A program made the translations under genes and the position numbers. From the NCBI GenBank assembly GCA_013791955.1, contig VMSW01000007.1:930001-994000 (forward strand): 64,000 nt of DNA. Direction: 5' to 3'. Below, in pieces: positions 35,589 through 43,828 of this stretch. The notes below the pieces were generated by a model. It had not been told where the DNA came from. It saw only the letters and a program-made list of their open reading frames with translations, and did not search any database. The stretch is from Propionicimonas sp. GTDB taxonomy: Bacteria > Actinomycetota > Actinomycetes > Propionibacteriales > Propionibacteriaceae. Position 1 is the stretch's first letter; each line of letters begins with the position of its first letter.

Positions 35589-36647
35589 TCAGGCAGGACC
35601 GCCCAGGATTGAGGCGAGGTCGTAGCCGGGCACCTCGTCAAGCTGATCGAAGGTGCAGGAGCGTGGCTCACGCTCGGGACGCCACCGGCGAAACTGCGCA
35701 GAGTGACGAAAGCGAGCGCCCTGCATGTGTTCGTAGCCAACGGTGCACACCAGGAGTGGGGAGATCAGCAAGGTCTCCTTCAGCTCAGATGACCAGCGGG
35801 TGATGGCGCCTGGGCGCCGTACCCCGGCCGCAGCTTCGGCCCATGGGTGTTCGCCGTCCGCAGTCAGGCGGAGCTGCTCGAATTGAGCCGCGAACTCCGA
35901 CCTGGTGGCATCGCTGAACGCTGCGGCGACGCCGACGAAGTGCAGGTCCTCGCCGTCGAACAGCCCTAGCTGGAGTGAGCCGAGCAGCGGGCGCTCGGGA
36001 GTCGAGTTTCGGTGCAGCCGATAGCCAGCCACCACGACGTCAGCCTCCCGGGAGTGCTTGACCTTAACCATGGCTCGCTTGCCCGGAAGATACTGTCCGT
36101 CCAGGGGTTTGGCCACAATGCCATCCAGACCAGCACCCTCAAAGCTGGCGAACCAGTCTGCAGCCAGCTGCAGATCGGTGGTCAACGGGGTCAGGTGCAC
36201 CCTTGACCCGGCCGCCTGCAAGCTGCTGGCCAACGCTTCGCGGCGATAGCTGAACGGGCTGTCCATCAGTACCTCATCGCCCAGGCACAGCAAATCCCAA
36301 CAGACCAGCGAGGCTGGAATGGCCTGGCTGAGCGCATCGATTCGACTCTGTGCGGGATGGATTCGCTCACTGAGGCGATCGAATTCCAGCCGGTCGCCAA
36401 CTGCCACCACGAGTTCGCCATCCAGGACGCAGCGGGCCGGGGCCTCGGCGCGAACGGCCGCTACCACCTCCGGGAAATAGCGGGTCAGGTCGCGACCATT
36501 GCGACTTAGCAGCAGGACGTCGTCGAGGTCGCGGAAGACCAGGCAGCGAAAACCGTCCCATTTCGGCTCGTAGGCCATTCCAGCCGGCAGCGTGGCCGCC
36601 GTCCGGGCCAGCATCGGTTCGATCGGCGGCGACAAAGGCAGCGACAT
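35589..36647 (-). CDS. ligC: ATP-dependent DNA ligase (LigC-like)
   Basis: Seals nicks in DNA using ATP. The 352-residue protein has the adenylation domain with nucleophile Lys29 (EPKWDGFR) and CVLDGELVVAVGDRLEFDRL, GLDGIVAKPLDGQY, and an OB-fold domain with KVKHSREADVVVAGYRLH. Length and lack of other domains match mycobacterial LigC. It converges on the primase-polymerase gene, with only six bases between the stops. The ATG at 36647 has CAGTAT six bases upstream, a weaker form of the local leaderless promoter. It is divergent from PPK2. Confidence 0.92.
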   Translation of the reverse strand: MSLPLSPPIEPMLARTAATLPAGMAYEPKWDGFRCLVFRDLDDVLLLSRNGRDLTRYFPEVVAAVRAEAPARCVLDGELVVAVGDRLEFDRLSERIHPAQSRIDALSQAIPASLVCWDLLCLGDEVLMDSPFSYRREALASSLQAAGSRVHLTPLTTDLQLAADWFASFEGAGLDGIVAKPLDGQYLPGKRAMVKVKHSREADVVVAGYRLHRNSTPERPLLGSLQLGLFDGEDLHFVGVAAAFSDATRSEFAAQFEQLRLTADGEHPWAEAAAGVRRPGAITRWSSELKETLLISPLLVCTVGYEHMQGARFRHSAQFRRWRPEREPRSCTFDQLDEVPGYDLASILGGPA

Positions 36648-36683
36648 CGCTCAATACTGCCGCAGTAAGGCACACCAACGGTC

Positions 36684-36689
36684 CAGACT
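36684..36689 (+). promoter_or_regulatory. Possible -10 element (CAGACT) of ppk2
   Basis: CAGACT is followed by six bases and the ATG. The first base departs from TANNNT, so the call is weaker, but spacing is the same as at dut and dxs. Confidence 0.4.
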
Positions 36690-36695
36690 GAGCAC

Positions 36696-37562
36696 ATGAG
36701 CGCAGCCAAGAAGAAGAATCAACCGCTGTCGGAGCTGCTCCGCGTGGCGCCGGGGCCAGTGTCATTGGCAGATTTCGACCCGGCGGCTACTCCTGGCTAT
36801 CCCGGCAAGGGCAAGCAGGACGCGCCGGAGCGGACCGCGGCAATGGCCACTGAACTGTCGGAGTTGCAGGAGCGGCTGTATGCCAGTGGGCGAGCCAATC
36901 CTGAGTCCGCCCCGAGCGTCCTGGTGGTGCTACAGGGCATGGACACCTCCGGCAAAGGCGGTGTGGTGCGACACGCGATGGGGTTGGTCGACCCGCAGGG
37001 CGTGGCACTCACCTCGTTCAAGGCTCCTTCAGCGCAGGAGCGGAAGCATCACTACTTGTGGCGCATCCGCCGCGCGCTGCCCAGCACCGGCATGATCGGC
37101 GTATTCGACCGCTCTCAGTACGAGGACGTCTTGGTCGTGCGGGTGGAGAGCCTCGTGCCCGAAGATGTCTGGAGCAAGCGCTATGAGGAGATCAACCGGT
37201 TCGAGCAGAAGGCCGCAGCAGCAGGCACCCGGATCATCAAGTGCATGCTGAACGTCTCCTTCGAGGAGCAAAAGAAGCGGCTGGCGGCCCGGGTCGGGGA
37301 CCCAACGAAGTACTGGAAGTACAACCCCGGCGACGTGGACGCGCGAGCGAAGTGGCCCGCCTACATGGCGGCCTACGAGGCGGCGTTGGAGAAATGCAAC
37401 ACTGAGACCGCTCCCTGGCACGTGATTCCAGCCGACCGCAAGTGGTACCGAAACTGGGCGGTGGCCGAACTACTGCGCGAGACACTGAGCGGGATGGACC
37501 TGCAATGGCCCGCAGCGGATTTCGACGTAAACGCCGAGATCAAACGAGTCGCAGCTTGCTGA
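36696..37562 (+). CDS. ppk2: Polyphosphate kinase 2 (PPK2 family)
   Basis: Transfers phosphate between polyphosphate and nucleotides. The 288-residue protein has Walker A GMDTSGKGG (81-89), GVFDRSQYEDVLVVRV (Walker B region) and the lid segment with basic residues, ending in WHVIPADRKWYRNWAVAELL. This single-domain form is class I-like. It probably regenerates NTPs from polyphosphate, a plentiful store in these bacteria. Divergent from ligC and convergent with the CbiX-like gene. Direction (NMP or NDP as acceptor) cannot be told. Confidence 0.94.
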   Translation: MSAAKKKNQPLSELLRVAPGPVSLADFDPAATPGYPGKGKQDAPERTAAMATELSELQERLYASGRANPESAPSVLVVLQGMDTSGKGGVVRHAMGLVDPQGVALTSFKAPSAQERKHHYLWRIRRALPSTGMIGVFDRSQYEDVLVVRVESLVPEDVWSKRYEEINRFEQKAAAAGTRIIKCMLNVSFEEQKKRLAARVGDPTKYWKYNPGDVDARAKWPAYMAAYEAALEKCNTETAPWHVIPADRKWYRNWAVAELLRETLSGMDLQWPAADFDVNAEIKRVAAC

Positions 37563-37564
37563 GC

Positions 37565-38368
37565 TCAGGCGCTGACGACTGACAGGTGCGGCACTGGCGG
37601 AGCTTCGTCGTCGGAATCGGCAAAGCCGAAATCGAGTAGGTCCATCGCGGCGAAGGCGTAGCGAGCCAACACCAGGTCGATGACCTCCCTGGCTGCCCCG
37701 ATCGGTTCGCTGACCGCGACGGCGCCGTACCGGTAAGCCAGGTCTGACTGGGTGTGGTAGGCGTCATCGGCGGCGAGGAAGAAGGAGCCGACCGCAATGT
37801 GGCGACGCCCTTGAGCCCGCAAGCCCATGATCGCCTGCGCCACCGACGGCCCGCCATCATCGGCGACAGCGGTGAGACAGGGGAGTCGGTGGTGGGTGGA
37901 CCACTGCCGGGCCCGACGCGCCAGCAGGGAAGTGCCGCGCACGTCGCCGGCGCAGGCTGAGGAGAGCACCAGGCCGTCCAGCTCAAGACACCGGGCCTGA
38001 CTGAGTGCGGTACGCAACCGCTGATCGAGAATGGTGAGCAGGCTCAACTCCGGCCCAAGCGGACGGGACAAGGTCAGTCGCAGGCTTGGGAAACGAGCGT
38101 GAGCCTTGGCCATGAGTTCTTCCATGGGCAAGGAGCCCTCAACGGCGTGGGTGAGCTGCATCGGCACCAGGGCCACCTCGCCGACGCCGTCGGCGATCAC
38201 CTGATCGAGGATCTGGGAAAGCGATGGGGGATTCTGATCCACGAAGGCGCAATGCGTCTGGATCTCTGGACGAAGCCGACGTAGCCCCTGGCGCAGTTCA
38301 TGAGCGACCTGAGCGACGGACGGATCGGCGCTTCCGCGGGTGACCATAACGAGAACTGGTGCGGTCAT
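37565..38368 (-). CDS. CbiX/SirB-like sirohydrochlorin chelatase homologue, degenerate active site
   Basis: A 267-residue, two-half protein of the CbiX class (cobalt or iron insertion into sirohydrochlorin). The signature VTRGSADP starts at residue 9, where the conserved HG is replaced by Arg11-Gly. The second histidine of the usual PLLL..YH..DIP is displaced, reading PMQLTHAVEGSLP. The second half keeps ADDAYHTQSDLA. The family is sure from overall pattern (LALVPMQL, SVAQAIMGLRAQGRRHIAVGSFFLA), but chelatase activity is doubtful. AAGGAAGG lies six bases before the ATG. Its leader can form alternative hairpins around that site. No cobalamin or siroheme gene is nearby. Confidence 0.82.
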   Translation of the reverse strand: MTAPVLVMVTRGSADPSVAQVAHELRQGLRRLRPEIQTHCAFVDQNPPSLSQILDQVIADGVGEVALVPMQLTHAVEGSLPMEELMAKAHARFPSLRLTLSRPLGPELSLLTILDQRLRTALSQARCLELDGLVLSSACAGDVRGTSLLARRARQWSTHHRLPCLTAVADDGGPSVAQAIMGLRAQGRRHIAVGSFFLAADDAYHTQSDLAYRYGAVAVSEPIGAAREVIDLVLARYAFAAMDLLDFGFADSDDEAPPVPHLSVVSA

Positions 38369-38371
38369 CTG

Positions 38372-38443
38372 CAGCCTTCCTTACGGAGTGGCGGCATCTT
38401 TGCCATGCCTTGTAAGGACAATCGTGGTGCGACAAGGCCGCCG
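38372..38443 (-). promoter_or_regulatory. Structured 5' leader of the CbiX-like gene (candidate switch)
   Basis: On the minus strand CCTTGT (38437-38432) can pair with ACAAGG (38413-38408), extended by a G-C pair. The neighbouring TCCTTAC (38418-38412) can instead pair with GTAAGGA (38384-38378), which contains the ribosome site. The two pairings share bases 38412-38413 and so exclude each other. GGCGGC near 38438-38443 and GCCGCC near 38388-38393 could close the first structure. A TATGGT (38481-38486) could be the -10, giving a leader of about 105 bases. It does not match a riboswitch class I know. The rest of 38444-38658 shows nothing else I can name. Confidence 0.4.
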
Positions 38444-38658
38444 GTGCAATTTGACTGGTCACATGCTGAGATGAGGGTCCACCATATGGACTCAATCGTT
38501 TCACCAAAGTTACGCCCGGCAGCTTGTCCCGCTCAAGGGGGCGCCGGGTGATCGACAGCCGAGACGAAAGTTCTCGAAATGTGAGAAGCGATGGAGGTCC
38601 GGCCTGCCAGCGCGGATGTGGGGGAGTTGGCAACAGAGCCAACGGCTCAAAGTGTTGG

Positions 38659-38730
38659 TGGGCGATACTGGGTTCGAACCAGTGACCTCTTCGGTGTGAA
38701 CGAAGCGCGCTACCACTGCGCCAATCGCCC
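38659..38730 (-). tRNA. tRNA-Val (CAC)
   Basis: A 72-base cloverleaf with a seven-pair acceptor stem (GGGCGAT/ATCGCCC), anticodon loop TTCACAC giving CAC, and T-loop TTCGAAC. The genomic bases after the discriminator A read CCA, probably by chance since the other tRNAs here lack it. Confidence 0.95.
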
Positions 38731-38752
38731 CTTGCGGGGAAAAGAAACCTTG

Positions 38753-38778
38753 TTGGTGAACACCTTGGTGTTCACCAA
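38753..38778. repeat. Perfect 26-base inverted repeat between two tRNA-Val genes
   Basis: TTGGTGAACACC (38753-38764) and its exact complement (38767-38778) are separated by TT. It lies in the spacer between the two tRNA-Val genes, with no strong T-tract on either side. A second short hairpin (38787-38801; CTCGGT/ACCGAG) follows. It may be a processing site or weak terminator. Confidence 0.75.
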
Positions 38779-38813
38779 CTGCCTGCCTCGGTTAGACCGA
38801 GACCCGTTGGTCG

Positions 38814-38885
38814 TGGGCGACACTGGGATCGAACCAGTGACCTCTTCCGTGTCAGGGAAGCGCGCTACCGCTGCGCCAGCCGCCC
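38814..38885 (-). tRNA. tRNA-Val (GAC)
   Basis: A 72-base cloverleaf: acceptor GGGCGGC/GTCGCCC with one G-U pair, anticodon loop CTGACAC giving GAC. It is closely similar to the CAC isoacceptor over most of its length, suggesting duplication. Its 5' end is one base from the 3' end of tRNA-Cys. Confidence 0.95.
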
Positions 38886-38886
38886 G

Positions 38887-38957
38887 AGGTGGAGACGGGA
38901 TTTGAACCCGTGTACACGGATTTGCAGTCCGTTGCCTCGCCTCTCGGCCACTCCACC
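38887..38957 (-). tRNA. tRNA-Cys (GCA)
   Basis: A 71-base cloverleaf: acceptor GGTGGAG/CTCCACC, anticodon loop CTGCAAA giving GCA, discriminator U. CCA is not encoded; only a single C separates it from tRNA-Val. Confidence 0.96.
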
Positions 38958-39000
38958 GGCGAGAGCCGGTCTCGTCGACGAGCCATTGAGACCTTCTCCG

Positions 39001-39073
39001 AGCGGACGACGGGATTCGAACCCGCGACCCTCACCTTGGCAAGGTGATGCTCTACCAACTGAGCCACGTCCGC
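39001..39073 (-). tRNA. tRNA-Gly (GCC)
   Basis: A 73-base cloverleaf: acceptor GCGGACG/CGTCCGC, anticodon loop TTGCCAA giving GCC, T-loop TTCGAAT, discriminator U. First gene of the four-tRNA unit; CCA is not encoded. Confidence 0.96.
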
Positions 39074-39109
39074 ACCGCAAATCACGCTCCGGCGTGAAGT
39101 GCGAGTGCA

Positions 39110-39139
39110 ACCTTAACCCAGGCGTGGGACAGCTCGCAA
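39110..39139 (-). promoter_or_regulatory. Promoter of the tRNA Gly-Cys-Val-Val unit
   Basis: On the minus strand a -35 TTGCGA (39139-39134) and a -10 TAAGGT (39115-39110) are 18 bases apart. The predicted start near 39103 leaves a leader of about 30 bases before tRNA-Gly. Confidence 0.6.
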
Positions 39140-39280
39140 AACACGGCTGAATCGCCGGGAAATCTGGTTGCTGGGGGCGGGGCGGGGCGGCGCTGAGTAC
39201 GTTTGCCACCCGGAAGGCCCCGATCGGACGAAACGACCTAAACGGCTGACAACCTGGTGTTCTGTACCTCAAGGAGCAAA

Positions 39281-39979
39281 GTGGACCAAGGTCAGCGTGC
39301 GGTCGAGATTGTCGACCTGGTGACTGCGGTGGCCGAGTCGCTGCGGGCGAACCGACCAGCCGGGGGAGTTTTCTGCGCCTCCCTGGCCCGGGCCACCGGC
39401 GCTGAGGCGTCAGCTTGGATCGCGGTTCGTGAGGGCGAGGAGCCCGAGGTGCTTTGGGCTCAGCCGACTGGCCCGGAATCCGAGACTCTGGTGGCCTCGG
39501 CCCTCGACCATGGCTTGGGGCTCGGCAAGCAGTTCCTGAGCGCTCGTGCCGGTCGGCTAGGTCAGATCGTCTTGCTTACCCCGGACGAGGTACCCGGAAC
39601 CGGCCCCGCCAATGCTCATCGAGTGCTGGCCTTGGCCAAGCGCCGAGGTTTCACCGAGTCGGAACTGGAGCTGTTGGTAGCCAGTTTGCCGGCGCTGACC
39701 TGGATGCTCTCCGCGGTGATGGCAGCCAGCGAACATGCCCGCAGCTTGGCCGCTCAAGTAGCCGCAGCCAAGAAGCTAGGGCTGAGCGAGCGTGAATTGG
39801 AGGTGCTTCAGCTGCTCTCTCAGGGCCTGCTGGCCACCTCCATTGCGTCCCGGTTGGCTCTATCGCCCCGGACGGTGCACAAACACCTGGGCAACATCTA
39901 CGAAAAGATGGGCGTCCACGATCGCCTAGTTGCGGTGCAACTGGCCCGCCAACATGGTTTGGTAAGTTCCCCCGCCTGA
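39281..39979 (+). CDS. LuxR-family transcriptional regulator
   Basis: A 232-residue DNA-binding protein. The C-terminal helix-turn-helix is canonical Lux[60 protein letters not shown] (about 165-223). The N-terminal 150 residues look like a degenerate GAF-type sensor domain, without a receiver Asp, so it is not an ordinary response regulator. AAGGAG lies before the GTG at 39281. Divergent from the tRNA cluster and upstream of thrS. Targets unknown. Confidence 0.88.
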   Translation: MDQGQRAVEIVDLVTAVAESLRANRPAGGVFCASLARATGAEASAWIAVREGEEPEVLWAQPTGPESETLVASALDHGLGLGKQFLSARAGRLGQIVLLTPDEVPGTGPANAHRVLALAKRRGFTESELELLVASLPALTWMLSAVMAASEHARSLAAQVAAAKKLGLSERELEVLQLLSQGLLATSIASRLALSPRTVHKHLGNIYEKMGVHDRLVAVQLARQHGLVSSPA

Positions 39980-40067
39980 GTCTCAATCCCTTGAGCCACG
40001 CTGCGCCGAGGAAACTCGGAGCGTTTTGTGCGGCAGACTAGGAAGCCGCAGCGAAAGGAACCAACCC

Positions 40068-42050
40068 GTGTCCGTGACCATCACCGTGTCTGACCAGCTC
40101 TCCGATTCCAAGCAGCAGGTCGTGGACGCCGGTACTACCGCCGCGGCCCTGTTCGGTTACAACCCGAGCGTGGTCGCAGCGCGGGTGAACGGAAACCTGG
40201 TTGATGTTGTCGTCAAGCTCCGCGACGGCGACGTCGTGGAGGCGGTGAGTGCCGACTCGCCCGATGGTCTCAACGTGATTCGCCATTCCTGCGCCCATGT
40301 GGCTGCCCAAGCGGTGCAGACCCTCTTCGCTGAGGCCAAGCTAGGTATCGGACCCCCGATTACCGATGGTTTCTACTACGACTTCGACGTGCCCACGCCG
40401 TTCACCCCGCAGGACTACCAGGCGATTGAGAAGGCCATGGGCCGGATCGTGAAAGAGAAGCAACGCTTCATCCGCCGCGTGGTCACTGATGAGGAAGCGC
40501 GAGCCGAGCTCGCCGCCGAGCCCTACAAGCTGGAGCTCATCGGTCTCAAGGGCGCCTCCGAGGCGACCGAAGGCGCCTCGGTGGAAGTCGGCGCCGGCGA
40601 ACTCACCATTTATGACAACGTTCGGCGCGACGGATCGGTGGCTTGGAAGGATCTTTGCCGCGGCCCGCACGTGCCTGACACCTCTTTCCTGAAGGCCTAC
40701 GCCGTTACCCGGAGTTCGGCCGCGTACTGGCGCGGTGACCAGGCGAACGCGCAACTGCAACGTCTGTATGGCACCGCCTGGCCGACCAAAGAGGATCTGG
40801 CGGCCTACCAGCACCGGCTAGCCGAGGCCGCGCGGCGCGACCATCGCAAGCTGGGCGTCGAGCTCGACCTGTTTAGCTTCCCGGAGGAGCTGGGCGCTGG
40901 CCTTCCCGTCTTCCACCCCAAGGGTGGCGTGATCAAGCGGGTCATGGAGGACTACGTCCGGGACGCCCACATCAAGGCTGGTTTCCAGTACGTCGGCACC
41001 CCGCACATTTCCAAAGAGGGCCTCTTCCACACCTCCGGACACCTGCCCTACTACGCAGACGGCATGTTCCCGCCCATGGACGACGACGGCCAAAACTATT
41101 ACCTCAAGGCAATGAACTGCCCGATGCACAACCTGATTTTCGCCTCCCGCGGCAGGTCGTATCGGGAGCTGCCGCTGCGCTTCTTTGAGTTTGGCACGGT
41201 CTACCGCAACGAGAAGTCGGGCGTGCTGCAGGGTTTGACCCGGGTTCGGATGATCACCCAGGACGACTCCCACTCCTACGTGATGGCCCAGGACGCTGCC
41301 GAGGAGGTGAAGCACCTGTTGGCCTTCATCACCAACCTGCTGGAGGACTTCGGCCTGGACGATTACTACCTGGAGCTGTCCACCAGAGACGGTGAAGGGG
41401 CCAAATCGACCAAATTCATCGGCACCGAGGAGCAATGGGAGAAGGCCACGGCCGTCCTGGAGCAGGTCGGGCGAGACTCTGGGTTGACTCTGGTGCCCGA
41501 CCCTGGCGGCGCGGCCTACTACGGTCCGAAGATCTCGGTTCAAGCCAAGGATGCGATCGGGCGCACCTGGCAGATGTCGACCATTCAGTATGACTTCAAC
41601 CAGCCGGCCCGTTTCGGATTGACCTACACCGGGCCTGATGGCCATCCGGCCGAGCCGGTGATGATCCATTCGGCCAAGTTCGGCTCGATCGAACGCTTCA
41701 TCGGCGTGCTCACCGAGCACTATGCCGGGGCTTTCCCGGCCTGGCTCGCGCCGGTTCAGGTGCAGTGCATCCCGGTGGCTGAGGAATACGAGGGCTACCT
41801 CGGCGAGGTGGCGGCGAAGCTGCGCGCGGCTGACGTGCGGGTTGAAGTCGACTACAGCGATGACCGTTTCGGCAAGAAGATCCGCAACGCCCAGACCCAG
41901 AAGGTGCCGTTCATGTTGATTGTCGGTGAGGCTGATGCCGCCGCCGGCGCGGTCTCCTTCCGCTACCGGGACGGCAGTCAGAACAACGGGGTGCCCATCG
42001 AAGACGCCATCGCCGAGATCGTGGCAGCTACCAGGCCGCCACGACGATGA
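40068..42050 (+). CDS. thrS: Threonine--tRNA ligase
   Basis: Charges tRNA-Thr and edits mischarged serine. The 660-residue protein has a TGS domain (1-65), the editing domain with [11 protein letters not shown] (HxxxH, about 78-88), and the class II core with motif 2 [23 protein letters not shown]. Zinc ligands are Cys in MNCPMHN and His in DDSHSY and in [12 protein letters not shown]. An anticodon-binding domain ends the protein. AAAGGA lies eight bases before the GTG at 40068; the frame is open to 40026 but not TGS-like. Its stop overlaps the HIT gene start by four bases. Confidence 0.97.
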   Translation: MSVTITVSDQLSDSKQQVVDAGTTAAALFGYNPSVVAARVNGNLVDVVVKLRDGDVVEAVSADSPDGLNVIRHSCAHVAAQAVQTLFAEAKLGIGPPITDGFYYDFDVPTPFTPQDYQAIEKAMGRIVKEKQRFIRRVVTDEEARAELAAEPYKLELIGLKGASEATEGASVEVGAGELTIYDNVRRDGSVAWKDLCRGPHVPDTSFLKAYAVTRSSAAYWRGDQANAQLQRLYGTAWPTKEDLAAYQHRLAEAARRDHRKLGVELDLFSFPEELGAGLPVFHPKGGVIKRVMEDYVRDAHIKAGFQYVGTPHISKEGLFHTSGHLPYYADGMFPPMDDDGQNYYLKAMNCPMHNLIFASRGRSYRELPLRFFEFGTVYRNEKSGVLQGLTRVRMITQDDSHSYVMAQDAAEEVKHLLAFITNLLEDFGLDDYYLELSTRDGEGAKSTKFIGTEEQWEKATAVLEQVGRDSGLTLVPDPGGAAYYGPKISVQAKDAIGRTWQMSTIQYDFNQPARFGLTYTGPDGHPAEPVMIHSAKFGSIERFIGVLTEHYAGAFPAWLAPVQVQCIPVAEEYEGYLGEVAAKLRAADVRVEVDYSDDRFGKKIRNAQTQKVPFMLIVGEADAAAGAVSFRYRDGSQNNGVPIEDAIAEIVAATRPPRR

Positions 42051-42619
42051 CCGACGATGCGGTGCCCGCTGAGGCTGGAACCCTGGAGGACGGGGCAACG
42101 CTGGCCGGCGTGCCGGACGCGTTCCAGCGCCTGTGGACACCGCACCGGATGGCCTACATCGCGGGGGAGAGCAAACCGATTGACGCCACCTCAGGCAACT
42201 GCCCGTTCTGCACGGCACCTGGACGCCAGGACGCCGACGGCCTGGTGGTGCACCGGGGCGAGCACGTCTACGCCGTGATGAACTTGTACCCGTACTCGCC
42301 TGGACACCTCCTGCTGTGCCCCTACCGCCACATCAGCGACTTCACCGAGCTGACGAAGCCGGAGGCCGCAGAGCTCGCTGCGTTCACGGCCCAGGCGATG
42401 ACGGTGTTGCGCATGGTGTCGCATCCGACCGGGTTCAACCTCGGCATCAATCAGGGCCAGGTCGCTGGGGCCGGGATCACCGCGCACCTGCACCAGCATG
42501 TGGTGCCGCGCTGGCTGGGTGACGCGAACTTCCTGCCCGTGGTCGCTCAGACCAAAGCTTTGCCGATGCTGCTGGAGGACTCCCGACAGCAGTTGGCGGC
42601 AGCATGGGCCGCCCTGTGA
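42047..42619 (+). CDS. HIT-domain protein (Ap4A phosphorylase-like)
   Basis: A 190-residue histidine-triad protein. CPFC at about residues 47-50 and the catalytic [10 protein letters not shown] near residue 149 are visible. The equivalent gene next to thrS in M. tuberculosis (Rv2613c) was described as an Ap4A phosphorylase, and the thrS overlap (ATGA) makes sense because Thr-tRNA ligase can form Ap4A as a by-product. That role is inferred from synteny. Well-coupled to thrS, and followed by the CDP-alcohol transferase. Confidence 0.92.
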   Translation: MTDDAVPAEAGTLEDGATLAGVPDAFQRLWTPHRMAYIAGESKPIDATSGNCPFCTAPGRQDADGLVVHRGEHVYAVMNLYPYSPGHLLLCPYRHISDFTELTKPEAAELAAFTAQAMTVLRMVSHPTGFNLGINQGQVAGAGITAHLHQHVVPRWLGDANFLPVVAQTKALPMLLEDSRQQLAAAWAAL

Positions 42620-42643
42620 CGCGGATCGCTTAACATGGCGGAC

Positions 42644-43318
42644 GTGGGAGGGGCACCGTACGACAGCGAGCCGGTGATGACCGGCGTGGCCGGCGAGCCC
42701 TACGACACTGAGCGCATTCTCACCGTGCCGAACATCCTCAGCTTCATTCGACTGGCGGGGATGCCGCTGTTCCTTTGGTTGCTGCTGGTGCGCGAAGCAG
42801 ACCTTTGGGCGGTGGCCGTGCTGGCGATCGGCGGCGCCACTGATTGGCTGGACGGCTACCTGGCTCGCAGTTGGCATCAGCGCTCGCGGCTGGGGCAGGT
42901 GCTCGACCCGATGGCGGACCGCCTCTACATTCTGGCGACTCTGGTCGGCCTGGCGATCCGCGAAATCGTCCCCTGGTGGTTGGTGGTGCTGTTGGCCGCG
43001 CGCGATCTGGTGATGGCGACCACTATCTGGCCAGCCCTGCGGCGGCGGGGGTTCGCCAGTCTCCCGGTGCACTTCCTGGGCAAGGCTGCGACCTTCTCAC
43101 TGCTCTATGCCTTCCCATTGGTACTACTGGGATCCGGCAGCGGATTCTGGCCCGAGCTGGCCAAGGTCATCGGTTGGGCGTGCGTGATCTGGGGTGCAGC
43201 GTTGTATTGGTGGTCGGGGCTGCTCTATCTGGGCCAGGGTGCCGAACTGGTTCGGCGGTTCCCACTGGAGGCAGACAGCACTCGTGCCATCGCCGATAGC
43301 GAGACCAAACACCGGTAG
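42644..43318 (+). CDS. CDP-alcohol phosphatidyltransferase family protein
   Basis: Membrane enzyme joining CDP-diacylglycerol to an alcohol in phospholipid synthesis. The catalytic signature DGYLAR...G...D...D reads DWLDGYLARSWHQRSRLGQVLDPMAD (about 69-94). Four to six membrane helices are predicted. The GTG at 42644 follows TAACAT (42631-42636) by seven bases; the in-frame ATG at 42635 would overlap that element and has no ribosome site, but it cannot be ruled out. It corresponds in position to mycobacterial pgsA2 before the gcvH block and resembles PgsA-type enzymes. Substrate not determined. Confidence 0.88.
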   Translation: MGGAPYDSEPVMTGVAGEPYDTERILTVPNILSFIRLAGMPLFLWLLLVREADLWAVAVLAIGGATDWLDGYLARSWHQRSRLGQVLDPMADRLYILATLVGLAIREIVPWWLVVLLAARDLVMATTIWPALRRRGFASLPVHFLGKAATFSLLYAFPLVLLGSGSGFWPELAKVIGWACVIWGAALYWWSGLLYLGQGAELVRRFPLEADSTRAIADSETKHR

Positions 43319-43375
43319 GGTGTGCCAGTAATCCCGCCTTCGGGTTAGTGGGGTTGTCGAACAAGGAGACTTACG

Positions 43376-43756
43376 TTGTTCCCAGATGATCTGCTCTACA
43401 CCAGCAAGCATGAATGGGTTCGCCGTGGCGACGCAGGCACGGTCCGGGTCGGCATCACCAGCTTCGCTTCCGCTGAGCTGGGGGACGTAGTTTTCGTCTC
43501 CCTTCCCCAGGTCGGTGAAGAAGTGGCGGCTGAGGATGCCTGCGCTGAGGTGGAATCCACCAAGAGTGTTTCGGGGGTCTACACCCCGGCAGCTGGCGTG
43601 GTTACTGCGGTGAATGAGTTGCTCAACGACTCTCCTGAGACGATCAACTCTGATCCTTATGGGGAGGGTTGGTTGTTCGAACTGGAGTTGGCTGATGAAA
43701 ACCAGCTTGCCGGACTTCTCAGCGCGGACGCGTACAGCGAACTGGTCTCGGGATAG
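43376..43756 (+). CDS. gcvH: Glycine cleavage system H protein
   Basis: Lipoyl carrier of the glycine cleavage complex. The 126-residue protein has the lipoylation site Lys63 in VESTKSVSGVY, and the conserved GITSFASAELGDVVFVSLP. The start is TTG at 43376, with AGGAG ahead; no ATG or GTG fits the conserved N-terminus (FPDDLLYTSKHEW). gcvP lies downstream in this window and lpd at 60.9-62.3 kb; gcvT is not seen. No glycine riboswitch is apparent in the 57 bases before it. Secure. Confidence 0.96.
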   Translation: MFPDDLLYTSKHEWVRRGDAGTVRVGITSFASAELGDVVFVSLPQVGEEVAAEDACAEVESTKSVSGVYTPAAGVVTAVNELLNDSPETINSDPYGEGWLFELELADENQLAGLLSADAYSELVSG

Positions 43757-43828
43757 GGTGAAGGTCAATCTGTAGTAAAGCCCCGCTGTTCGGGACAACC
43801 CTCAACCCGGGCGCGAAAGGTGACCTTG

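Noticed and set aside
38369-38540. Cobalamin riboswitch before the CbiX-like gene
   Set aside because: The leader has GCCACT and GGTGAA-like strings, but not in the order or context of the cobalamin box; the alternative hairpins are reported separately.
38300-39272. Several open frames over the tRNA cluster
   Set aside because: They translate tRNA genes; the cloverleafs are unambiguous.
40818-42218. Minus-strand open frame (466 codons) opposite thrS
   Set aside because: thrS on the plus strand has every expected domain; the opposite frame shows no known motif.
43319-43375. Glycine riboswitch before gcvH
   Set aside because: Only 57 bases are available and just a four-pair CCCG/CGGG hairpin is seen; the conserved glycine aptamer core is absent.
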